Below, in pieces: positions 1 to 5,869 of a DNA stretch of 14,949 nt. The stretch covers positions 1 through 14,949 of the forward strand of contig CAJLTZ010000064.1 in NCBI GenBank assembly GCA_905209725.1, in the 5' to 3' direction. The notes beneath the pieces were generated by a model that worked only from the letters and a program-made list of their open reading frames with translations, was not told where the DNA came from and did not search any database. Source of the stretch: an uncultured Muribaculaceae bacterium (lineage in GTDB: Bacteria > Bacteroidota > Bacteroidia > Bacteroidales > Muribaculaceae). Made by a program: the position numbers and the translations under genes. Within the stretch, counting starts at the first letter, position 1. Every line of letters begins with the position of its first letter.

Positions 1-86
1 TATCATGCCCGATTGAAATTACTACGCATTGCCTCGGTGTCCAGCCATAGCCATGTTCATCGACCTACCCCTATGAATAATGTAGG

Positions 87-788
87 CTAAGCCTTGTCAA
101 GGGCAAAATGCATGGGGAGGAATGTGCCGATGCTGAATTGCCGGCAGAATTGTCGGGCGCCTCGGGCGTAATCGCCTCCGAGGCGGCCATCTATGGGGAA
201 GAATGCTATGTCGATTTCCAGTGCATTCGGGCGGGGATGCGATTCCATCCAAGCCCTGATATCGTCGAGGGCTTGGTTGAAGGCTGTCTGCATCGCCTCG
301 GCTTCGGCGGGAGTGTCATCGTCCCAGATCCAGTCGTTCAGGTCGCCGGCGTGGAAGATGCGCTTGTCATCGCATCCCACAAGGTAACTGTTGCCGATAT
401 CGGTGGAGGGGAAAGCCTTCACAGTAATTTTGCAGCCATCTTTTTGTGGGAAGGATATTGATTCGCCGGGTTTGAGTGGGATAAGACGGTCAGGGCTGAT
501 ATGCGGGCCTTTGTAGACTGATGTGGGAGAGGCCACATGGCGCGAGCGCATCCACACATCTTTGCTTACTATGAAATGCACATCGGGATGGATCTGCGCC
601 CAGCGGAATATCTCGGGATTGAAATGGTCCTTATGGCCGTGGCTCACGAGAACGAACAGCGGCAACTCAGGGCGCAATGAGGAGATGTCGAGACAATGCA
701 GGGGGTCTTTCCAATAGTCGAAGATAAGCGTGGCGGAGGAAAGCTCCACCACATAGCAATCATGCCAGATATAACGGATTGAATTCAT
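87..788 (-). CDS. MBL-fold metallo-hydrolase
   Basis: This is a 233-residue metallo-beta-lactamase-fold hydrolase, probably cytoplasmic; the substrate cannot be read from the sequence. Visible metal-site motifs are HGHKDH at residues 50-55 (the HxHxDH signature), STD at 129-131 in a segment running into GNSYLV, FHAGDLND at about 145-152 (metal-bridging Asp) and PMH at 225-227 (late metal-binding His). I start it at ATG 788 (MNSIRYIWH). A longer reading from a TTG at 845 adds 19 unconvincing residues. The protein stops only six residues after the PMH histidine, which seems early for this family, where a further helix is common. No continuation is visible in any frame towards the window edge. 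A TATCTTTG -7 box lies about 80 bases upstream. It lies downstream of the candidate small RNA and appears to be its own transcription unit. Fold is certain; function is not. Confidence 0.85.
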   Translation of the reverse strand: MNSIRYIWHDCYVVELSSATLIFDYWKDPLHCLDISSLRPELPLFVLVSHGHKDHFNPEIFRWAQIHPDVHFIVSKDVWMRSRHVASPTSVYKGPHISPDRLIPLKPGESISFPQKDGCKITVKAFPSTDIGNSYLVGCDDKRIFHAGDLNDWIWDDDTPAEAEAMQTAFNQALDDIRAWMESHPRPNALEIDIAFFPIDGRLGGDYARGARQFCRQFSIGTFLPMHFALDKA

Positions 789-865
789 AGAATCATTTTT
801 TTCGCTTTTGCGCAAACGAAGTTTGCTCACACAACCAAGAGACAATCGCGGCCAACTTGGCCTTG

Positions 866-873
866 CAAAGATA
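866..873 (-). promoter_or_regulatory. Probable -7 box of the MBL hydrolase gene
   Basis: Read on the minus strand this is TATCTTTG, a full match to the Bacteroidota -7 consensus TAnnTTTG. It lies 78 bases upstream of the MBL start. No TTTG is found at the expected -33 distance, so it is a half-supported promoter. It would make the MBL gene independent of the small transcription unit that terminates just before it. Confidence 0.45.
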
Positions 874-903
874 ATAAAATCCGGGAAGATGAAGGGCCTA
901 TAA

Positions 904-1123
904 CGGAAAACAGCAGCGCATCACTGCGCTGCTGCTTTCCGGCCTACCGCGAAATCAATTCGCAATAAAACCGTGGGTCCTAATTCTAATTTTAACTATT
1001 AATCCATAACTTTACTAATGCAACAATAAATTGTCAATGAAACGATATATGCGATTTACTACTTTCTCTGCCTTGGCGCTGCAGCAACAACTATCAAGTG
1101 CTCAGCGCCTCTGAATGAAGCAC
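904..1123 (-). ncRNA. Candidate small RNA of about 215 nt
   Basis: A self-contained transcription unit with no convincing ORF. A consensus promoter (1126-1157) would start a minus-strand transcript at about 1120-1123, and a strong stem-loop with a U stretch (905-940) would end it near 905. Predicted RNA elements in order are: a GC-rich 5' region with complementary segments at 1119-1124/1097-1102 and 1103-1109/1075-1081; an AU-rich middle with a small ACAA/UUGU hairpin near 1023-1034; a GCGAA/UUCGC hairpin at 949-963; and the terminator stem with a GUGA (GNRA-type) loop. Its own terminator and the separate -7 box of the MBL gene argue against it being merely that gene's leader, although an attenuator role cannot be excluded. 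I do not recognise it as tmRNA, SRP RNA or RNase P RNA; a 6S-like RNA is conceivable by size only. Confidence 0.5.
905..940 (-). terminator. Intrinsic terminator of the candidate small RNA
   Basis: A near-perfect inverted repeat has arms 905-920 and 925-940 (15 of 16 positions pair) around a four-base loop. On the minus strand the 5' arm begins GGAAAG, the loop reads GTGA and the 3' arm ends in TTTTCC, so an A stretch precedes and a U stretch follows the GC core, as in an intrinsic terminator. On the plus strand the U stretch is weaker. It could act as an attenuator for the downstream MBL gene. Confidence 0.7.
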
Positions 1124-1125
1124 TG

Positions 1126-1157
1126 CAAAGTTATATAGAATTCTCGCCGTGACCAAA
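1126..1157 (-). promoter_or_regulatory. Consensus Bacteroidota promoter of the small RNA
   Basis: On the minus strand TTTG (1157-1154) is followed after exactly 20 bases by TAACTTTG (1133-1126). This is a full match to the Bacteroidota sigma-70-type pattern TTTG-N19-21-TAnnTTTG. The nearest protein start downstream is more than 330 bases away, which is why I assign it to a non-coding transcript. The -33 element lies inside one arm of a larger inverted repeat. Confidence 0.7.
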
Positions 1158-1230
1158 TTTTTATGGGCAACATTTAACACATTTTTAAATTATTTTCAAA
1201 GTTAAATGTTAAAATTGTTAAAAATTGGTC
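1151..1230. repeat. Nested AT-rich inverted repeat between surE and the small RNA
   Basis: Outer arms at 1151-1163 and 1219-1230 match except for one extra A (GACCAAATTTTTA against the complement of TAAAAATTGGTC). Inner arms AACATTTAAC (1169-1178) and GTTAAATGTT (1201-1210) are perfectly complementary. It starts 18 bases beyond the surE stop, so as RNA it could form a long hairpin at the end of the mtaB-surE transcript. It also contains the -33 box of the following promoter, so as DNA it could be a binding site. Confidence 0.55.
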
Positions 1231-1248
1231 ATATTGTGAGATGTTTGG

Positions 1249-2040
1249 TTAATATTGCGCAGAATTGTAGGCCCCAATTTCGGTCTCCAACCATGGAATT
1301 TGCGCATTTTTTGCGCTACCTCGTTCGATGTGCGCAAGCGTCACAGAGATGATTCCGTGTGCCAGAGCATACTCATCGGTGTTGGGATTGTCGGGTTCTT
1401 CGTTGACATATTTGCCGGTGAGGAGGTAGAATTTTTTGCCGCTGGGGTCGATGTATTCCTGGTATTCGTCGTTCCAGCTGCCGCGGCAGGGGGTGCAGAG
1501 GCGCATTTCGCGTGGCACCTCGTGGATGGCCGGCACGTTGACATTGAGGCATACGGATTCGGGCATGCCGTGCTGGAGCATGGCGCGGCAAAGATGTGTC
1601 ACGGCCGGAAAGCAGGGTGTGAAGTCGGCCTCCGGACTATGGTCGGTGAGCGAAAACCCGACCGACGGACAGCCGAACACAGTGCCTTCCATGGCTGCGC
1701 CCATCGTGCCGGAATAAAGCACATTCACTGCTGCGTTGCTGCCATGGTTGATGCCTGCCACCACAAGGTCGGGTTTGCGGGGCAGCAGGTGGTGGATGGA
1801 GAGCTTGATGCAATCGACGGGGGTGCCGTTTACGGCATACATCTTTGCGCCGTGATAGTCGGGGAGTGTGTCGATGCGCAGCGGCTCGGCGATGGTGATT
1901 GCCATCGACTGGCCGGAGTGGGGAAATTTGGGGCATACGGCCACCACGTCACCAAGGGTGACAAGGCGGTCGATGAGTTCATGCACGCCGCGGGCTGCGA
2001 TGCTGTCGTCGTTACTTACTAATATTAAAGGCCTTTTCAT
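1249..2040 (-). CDS. surE: 5'/3'-nucleotidase SurE
   Basis: SurE is a metal-dependent nucleoside monophosphate phosphatase of the cytoplasm. The 263 residues cover the family length. Near the N-terminus SNDDS (9-13) carries the two metal-binding aspartates D11 and D12; the usual next residue is Gly, here Ser. S42 in the HSGQSM segment, GTPVDCIKL (72-80), GINHGSN (96-102, metal-binding N98) and YSGTMGAAMEG (109-119) are the other signature segments. ATG 2040 gives the usual start (KRPLILVSNDD). It is the last gene of a minus-strand run mtaB-glycosyltransferase-surE. The 30-base spacer before it contains an AT-rich repeat. The large plus-strand open frame through this region is a shadow. Identification is secure. 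Confidence 0.96.
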   Translation of the reverse strand: MKRPLILVSNDDSIAARGVHELIDRLVTLGDVVAVCPKFPHSGQSMAITIAEPLRIDTLPDYHGAKMYAVNGTPVDCIKLSIHHLLPRKPDLVVAGINHGSNAAVNVLYSGTMGAAMEGTVFGCPSVGFSLTDHSPEADFTPCFPAVTHLCRAMLQHGMPESVCLNVNVPAIHEVPREMRLCTPCRGSWNDEYQEYIDPSGKKFYLLTGKYVNEEPDNPNTDEYALAHGIISVTLAHIERGSAKNAQIPWLETEIGAYNSAQY

Positions 2041-2042
2041 TC

Positions 2043-2060
2043 AATTTTGAATTTTGAATT
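2043..2060. repeat. AT-rich 18-mer, copy 1
   Basis: AATTTTGAATTTTGAATT fills most of the spacer between the glycosyltransferase stop and the surE start. The identical 18-mer occurs at 10117-10134, behind pth, where an inverted variant follows. Both lie at gene ends. Confidence 0.7.
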
Positions 2061-2065
2061 GGTGA

Positions 2066-2082
2066 AATCATCAATCATCAAT
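2066..2082. repeat. 17-base direct repeat, left copy
   Basis: AATCATCAATCATCAAT overlaps the stop codon and last codons of the glycosyltransferase gene (stop at 2071-2073). It matches 3087-3103 in 16 of 17 positions. The two copies bracket the glycosyltransferase gene, 1021 bases apart. Confidence 0.6.
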
Positions 2083-3084
2083 TATCAATCGCTTCCGGCG
2101 CTTCACGTGGCGGGCCCAGATAGCGGAGCGGCCGGTGCCGGGGAGATGCGGGAAGATGTCGGCGCATTCCGGGGCAGGGTAGTCGCGGCGCATCCGGCGG
2201 AAGTCGCGGTGGGCGCGTAGCACGGCCTTGGCATTCTTCAGGTCGCCTTTGATCAGGAACATGCCGAAAGCGAGGGTGTCGGCAAGGCGACGCCTGATCA
2301 GCAGGCCACGGCTGCGGCTCTTCGGCAGGTTCTTGTGAAGCAAAAGAAGATTATTGCGGAAATTGAGATATGTTTTCTGCGGGTTGCCCTGCGCGAGTGA
2401 GGCGCCCCCGAGATGATATACAATAGAATCTGAAAGCGCGCACACGCGCATACCGCGCATACGCGTACGCACGCAAAGGTCGATCTCCTCCATGTGGGCG
2501 AAGAATTTGGGGTCGAGGCCCCCAAGGTCGGTGTAAACTTTCCGCGGCATCATCAGGCAGGCCCCCGAAGCCCAGGCCACTTCGGCGGCTGGGCCGTCGT
2601 ATTGCCCCTCGTCCTTCTCGATGGAATCGAAGAGGCGGCCGCGGCAGAACGGATAACCCAAATTGTCGATATATCCGCCTGCGGCACCGGCATATTCGAA
2701 GCAGTCGCGCTGGCGCAGGCTTCGGATTTTCGGTTGCACGGCGCCCACATCTGGATTTGTCTCGAGGAAAGCGAGCAGAGGCTGCCACCAACCGGGAGTG
2801 GTCTCCACGTCATCGTTGAGCAGACAGACATAGGGGTGCTCCACGTGCTCGATGGCACGATTGTAGCCCTCGGCAAAACCGTAATTCTTATCCAGGGCAA
2901 TCACCCGCACGTCGGGGAAATGCCCGGCGAGCCAGGGAAGCGAATCGTCGGTGCTTCCATTGTCGGCCACCACCACCTCGGCGTCGGAGTCGGGGCCCTG
3001 CGTGTCGGCCACGACGCCCGGCAGGAAACGCTCCAGCAAATGGCGTCCGTTCCAGTTGAGAATTATAACAGCAAGTTTCTTCAT
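2071..3084 (-). CDS. Family 2 glycosyltransferase, rhamnosyltransferase-like
   Basis: A 337-residue GT-A-fold glycosyltransferase that would transfer a nucleotide-activated sugar, probably onto a cell-surface glycan or lipid carrier; donor and acceptor are unknown. The N-terminus KKLAVIILNWNG (2-13) is typical of the rhamnosyltransferase-like GT2 group. ADNGSTDDS (40-48) is the nucleotide-binding loop, NDD (90-92) the metal-binding DxD-type site, and GGLDPKFFAHMEEIDLCVR (188-206) holds the acceptor and catalytic region with the ED-like pair. There is no transmembrane segment, so it should act at the cytoplasmic face. I chose ATG 3084; an ATG at 3099 overlaps the mtaB stop as TGATG and would add five residues (MIDDS). 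The last codons (LIIDD) are encoded by a simple repeat. It lies between mtaB and surE on the same strand, most likely co-transcribed. Confidence 0.92.
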   Translation of the reverse strand: MKKLAVIILNWNGRHLLERFLPGVVADTQGPDSDAEVVVADNGSTDDSLPWLAGHFPDVRVIALDKNYGFAEGYNRAIEHVEHPYVCLLNDDVETTPGWWQPLLAFLETNPDVGAVQPKIRSLRQRDCFEYAGAAGGYIDNLGYPFCRGRLFDSIEKDEGQYDGPAAEVAWASGACLMMPRKVYTDLGGLDPKFFAHMEEIDLCVRTRMRGMRVCALSDSIVYHLGGASLAQGNPQKTYLNFRNNLLLLHKNLPKSRSRGLLIRRRLADTLAFGMFLIKGDLKNAKAVLRAHRDFRRMRRDYPAPECADIFPHLPGTGRSAIWARHVKRRKRLIIDD

Positions 3085-3086
3085 AG

Positions 3087-3103
3087 AATCGTCAATCATC
3101 AAT
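3087..3103. repeat. 17-base direct repeat, right copy
   Basis: AATCGTCAATCATCAAT overlaps the mtaB stop codon (3099-3101) and the possible upstream glycosyltransferase start. It is the partner of 2066-2082 with one mismatch. Confidence 0.6.
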
Positions 3104-4412
3104 CAGAAAGGGGATTACTGCTGGGGGCGAGATTATCGGGGGAGATGGTCACGGGGGAGAGGGTGTTGACGAGTTCGGGGCGGAACGGCATCTGGATTCT
3201 GACGTAGTTGTCTGTGAATCCGTGCATTAAGTCGCCTCCATGAGTGGGGTGTTCCCAAAGCACCTGCGTGGTGCGCCCAATCTGCGAATTCACGAAAGCT
3301 TCGAGTTTATGGTCGGAGATTTCAATCAGTTGCTGGGTGCGGCGGTGGCGTTCGGCGGGGTCAACGATGTAGTCGATGCCGAGGGCGCGGGTGCCGGGGC
3401 GTTCCGAGTAGGGGAACACATGGAGTCGCGTCACGGGGAGCGACTCGATGAAATAGCGTCCTTGCTGCCAGAGTTCCGGCGTTTCGCCGCGAGCGCCTGC
3501 AATCACGTCGACGCCGATGAAAGCGTGGGGAATCAACTGGCGGATAAGGCTGATGCGGGAAGCAAACAGGTCGGTGTTGTATCGGCGCGCCATCATGCGG
3601 AGCACCTCATCGCTGCCCGCCTGGAGCGGGATGTGGAAATGGGGCATGAAGGCGCGGCTGTCGGCGGCCAGCCAGCGGATTATCTCTTCTGAGAGAAGGT
3701 TGGGCTCAATGGATGAGATTCGGTATCGTTCGATTCCCGCCACGCTGTCGAGGCTCTTGAAGAGGTCGAGGAGCGACTCGCCTGTGGTGCGGCCGAAGTC
3801 GCCGATATTGACGCCGGTGATTACAATCTCCTTGCCCCCTTCATCGGCCACCTGGCGGGCAATGTCGGTGAGCTGGGCTATGGAGCCGGAGCGGGAGCGG
3901 CCGCGGGCGAAGGGGATTGTGCAGTAAGTGCAGAAATAGTCGCAGCCGTCCTGCACCTTGAGGAAATAGCGGGTGCGGTCGCCGCGTTCGCATGAGGGCT
4001 GGAAATCGGTGATTTGCAGTGGGGGAGTGGTCTGCACGTGCTGGCGGCGGCTGGCGGTCCATTCGTCGAGGAAAGTGGCGATGCGCAATTTTTCATTGGC
4101 GCCGAGCACAATGTCTACCCCCTGCATCGAGGCGACCTCCTCCGGTTTCAGCTGGGCATAGCAGCCTGTCACCACCAGCGTGGCGTCGGGCCATTCCTTG
4201 GCGAGACGGCGGATTAGCTGGCGACCTTTCTTGTCGGCTGTCTCGGTGACGGAACAGGTGTTGACCACGATGATGTCGGGGCGCTCTCCATGGGCGGCTG
4301 TCTCGATGCCGCGCTCAGAGAGAAGACGTCCGATAGTTGAGGTCTCCGAGAAATTTAGTTTGCAGCCGAGGGTGTGATAGGCTGCCTTGAGACTGAATTG
4401 GTTGCTGCTCAT
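3099..4412 (-). CDS. mtaB: tRNA (t6A37) methylthiotransferase MtaB
   Basis: MtaB is a radical-SAM enzyme that adds a methylthio group to C2 of N6-threonylcarbamoyladenosine at position 37 of ANN-decoding tRNAs. The 437 residues show the full methylthiotransferase layout. The N-terminal domain has cluster-binding cysteines C17 (TLGCKLN), C53 (NTCSVT) and C84 (TGCYAQ). The radical-SAM core has CDYFCTYC (C157, C161, C164), followed by TIPFARGRSRS. A C-terminal TRAM-like segment runs from about 370 to 437. The LGCKLN form and the short TRAM tail favour MtaB over MiaB or RimO. ATG 4412 is used. A -7 box TAATTTTG lies 26 bases upstream. It is the first gene of the minus-strand operon and is divergent from ftsX. 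Confidence 0.93.
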   Translation of the reverse strand: MSSNQFSLKAAYHTLGCKLNFSETSTIGRLLSERGIETAAHGERPDIIVVNTCSVTETADKKGRQLIRRLAKEWPDATLVVTGCYAQLKPEEVASMQGVDIVLGANEKLRIATFLDEWTASRRQHVQTTPPLQITDFQPSCERGDRTRYFLKVQDGCDYFCTYCTIPFARGRSRSGSIAQLTDIARQVADEGGKEIVITGVNIGDFGRTTGESLLDLFKSLDSVAGIERYRISSIEPNLLSEEIIRWLAADSRAFMPHFHIPLQAGSDEVLRMMARRYNTDLFASRISLIRQLIPHAFIGVDVIAGARGETPELWQQGRYFIESLPVTRLHVFPYSERPGTRALGIDYIVDPAERHRRTQQLIEISDHKLEAFVNSQIGRTTQVLWEHPTHGGDLMHGFTDNYVRIQMPFRPELVNTLSPVTISPDNLAPSSNPLSD

Positions 4413-4437
4413 TCCGGGAAAATATATGTTTTCAATG

Positions 4438-4445
4438 CAAAATTA
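4438..4445 (-). promoter_or_regulatory. Probable -7 box of the mtaB operon
   Basis: On the minus strand this reads TAATTTTG, matching TAnnTTTG, 26 bases before the mtaB ATG. No convincing TTTG stands at -33; the region there is only AT-rich. Confidence 0.45.
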
Positions 4446-4497
4446 CTCAAAAAATGTGTAAATATAATGCTTATAAGCAAAAAAGAGGGTGTTTGCT

Positions 4498-4530
4498 ATT
4501 GACAACGGGGGGTAATATTTATTAACTTTG
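4498..4530 (+). promoter_or_regulatory. Promoter of the ftsX-queA operon
   Basis: TAACTTTG at 4523-4530 matches the Bacteroidota -7 consensus. ATTG at 4498-4501, overlapping a TTGACA, stands 21 bases upstream as a one-mismatch -33 element. Transcription would start near 4534, giving a leader of about 65 bases before ftsX. This also shows that the open frame upstream of the ftsX ATG is not coding. Confidence 0.6.
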
Positions 4531-4540
4531 CATTTCCATC

Positions 4541-4590
4541 CGGGATGCGCGTCAGCAATCCGGAGGGCAGGAGGGCGCACGGGATGCGCC
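4541..4590 (+). promoter_or_regulatory. ftsX leader with two competing GC hairpins
   Basis: The 10-mer CGGGATGCGC occurs twice, at 4541-4550 and 4580-4589. GGCGCA at 4574-4579 lies between them. It pairs perfectly with TGCGCC (4585-4590, five-base loop), and its GCGCA portion pairs equally with TGCGC (4546-4550). The two pairings exclude each other. The downstream hairpin ends nine bases before the ftsX ATG and has no U-run, so it is not a terminator. Confidence 0.45.
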
Positions 4591-4599
4591 AAATCGCAC

Positions 4600-5481
4600 A
4601 TGAAAGAGAATAACAAAGAGATAAAGATATCATATTGGGCCGCACATCTCACCACGGTGGTAAGCGTCACCTTGGTGCTTCTGCTTGTGGGGATAGTGGC
4701 GCTGATATGGCTGGGGGCGGAGGGTGAGACCCGCCGTCTGAAGGAGAGGATAGAACTTAGCGCCGTGCTCGGCGACAGTGTGAGCAACGCGCAGGCCGCG
4801 CAGATCGGCAAGGAGATTGCCGCGAAGCCTTATGCGCAGAATGTCAGGGTGATCACCAAGGAGGAGGCGTTGGCCAACTGGACAGCCGACACCGGGGAGG
4901 ACCTTCAGGCCCTTTTCGGCGTGAATCCCTTGAGTCCGGAAATCTCATTTTCGGTGAAGGCCGACTATGCCTCGGCATCCGGGCTGCGACAGATTGCAAG
5001 CCAGCTGGAGAAGATGCCGGAGGTGGAAGCCGTGTCATCGCCTGATGCCGAGATGGTTGACTCGATGAACGAGAATATCGCGCGGCTTTCGTTAGGGCTT
5101 GCCATCGTGGCCGCAATCATGCTGATAATCTCTTTCGTGCTCATCAACAATACGGTAAGGCTTACCATCTATTCGCGTCGTTTCTCGATACATACGATGC
5201 AGCTTGTGGGTGCCACCGACGGATTCATACGCCGTCCGGTGGTGACGAGCAATCTGCTTTCGGGGCTTGTGGCCGGGCTTCTGGCAGTGACGTTGCTGGC
5301 AATCGGGGTGCTCGCCGCCGACAAGAGCGGCATGCTCAGCATGGCCACGCTCATCGACTGGCAGATGTATATCTGCCTCGGAGTGGCAATCCTTGCCCTC
5401 GGGATGGCGCTCTGCACCTTGGCAGCATGGCTGGCCGCTAACAAATACCTTCGTAAAGACTATGATCAGCTCTTCCGCTAA
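4600..5481 (+). CDS. ftsX: Cell-division permease-like protein FtsX
   Basis: FtsX is the membrane partner of the ATPase FtsE and couples the division site to peptidoglycan hydrolases. The 293 residues show the family layout: a short cytoplasmic N-terminus, TM1 at about 18-39, an extracytoplasmic domain at about 40-160 (ITKEEALANW segment at 85-94 typical of FtsX), then TM2 about 163-185, TM3 about 219-240 and TM4 about 256-280. The charged stretch after TM2 and QLVGATDGFIRRP (201-213) correspond to the conserved cytoplasmic loop. I start at ATG 4600 (MKENNKEIKISYW). The frame is open further upstream, but the promoter lies within it. No ftsE is adjacent, which is usual outside the proteobacterial ftsYEX layout. 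It is the first gene of the ftsX-DUF3098-uppP-truB-queA run. Confidence 0.92.
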   Translation: MKENNKEIKISYWAAHLTTVVSVTLVLLLVGIVALIWLGAEGETRRLKERIELSAVLGDSVSNAQAAQIGKEIAAKPYAQNVRVITKEEALANWTADTGEDLQALFGVNPLSPEISFSVKADYASASGLRQIASQLEKMPEVEAVSSPDAEMVDSMNENIARLSLGLAIVAAIMLIISFVLINNTVRLTIYSRRFSIHTMQLVGATDGFIRRPVVTSNLLSGLVAGLLAVTLLAIGVLAADKSGMLSMATLIDWQMYICLGVAILALGMALCTLAAWLAANKYLRKDYDQLFR

Positions 5482-5545
5482 GGTGGTTAGACCTTTAGTG
5501 GTATAAAACTCATACAAGAGGTTGTTTAGACTAATATAGAACGAG

Positions 5546-5869
5546 ATGTCAAAGATTTTTGATTTAAAAAACAATGATATAGCCCGGATGCCCGAGGCAC
5601 AGCGCCCCTTCACGAAGGTGAATTTCTGGCTGATGGGGGGCTGCGTGGCGCTTATCATCATCGGTTTCGTGCTGATGAGCGGCGGCGGCAGTGATGATCC
5701 CAACGTGTTCAGTCCCGACATTTTCAGCGTGCGCCGCATTGTGGTGGGACCGACAATCACATTCTTGGGATTCCTGCTCATGGCATTTGCCATCATCTGG
5801 TCGCCGGAAAAATGCGCGGTCCGCAAGGCAAAAAAGGAGAATAAAGAGAATAAGGATGGAATGGCTTGA
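5546..5869 (+). CDS. DUF3098 family membrane protein
   Basis: A 107-residue protein of unknown function that I recognise as the DUF3098 family, a Bacteroidota protein commonly found between ftsX and uppP. It has two transmembrane segments (about 26-44 and 66-85), joined by a loop containing GGGSDDPNVFSPDIFS (46-61), and a lysine-rich tail (KAKKENKENKDG) that should be cytoplasmic. The loop segment SPDIFS-RRIVVGP is the most family-like part. It starts at ATG 5546, 64 bases after ftsX, and its last 14 bases overlap the uppP start in another frame, which suggests coupled translation. Its position implies a role near the division or peptidoglycan-lipid machinery, but that is inference from neighbours only. 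Confidence 0.88.
   Translation: MSKIFDLKNNDIARMPEAQRPFTKVNFWLMGGCVALIIIGFVLMSGGGSDDPNVFSPDIFSVRRIVVGPTITFLGFLLMAFAIIWSPEKCAVRKAKKENKENKDGMA

Noticed and set aside
1037..1114. Plus-strand 25-codon ORF beginning MKRYMRFTTFSALAL opposite the candidate small RNA
   Set aside because: It has a signal-peptide-like start, but no full plus-strand promoter or terminator fits it (TAACTTTA near 1007 is one mismatch off), and the minus-strand promoter and terminator explain the region better.
1255..2022. Long plus-strand open frame opposite surE
   Set aside because: It is a frame shadow: surE has all family motifs on the other strand and the plus-strand product shows no domain or plausible composition.
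4528..4599. In-frame upstream extension of ftsX
   Set aside because: The frame begins within the -7 box of the ftsX promoter and encodes an atypical His/Cys/Gly-rich stretch; FtsX starts properly at 4600.
5480..5495. AAGGT/ACCTT mini-hairpin directly after ftsX as a terminator
   Set aside because: Only five base pairs and no U-run; the following genes are clearly in the same run.
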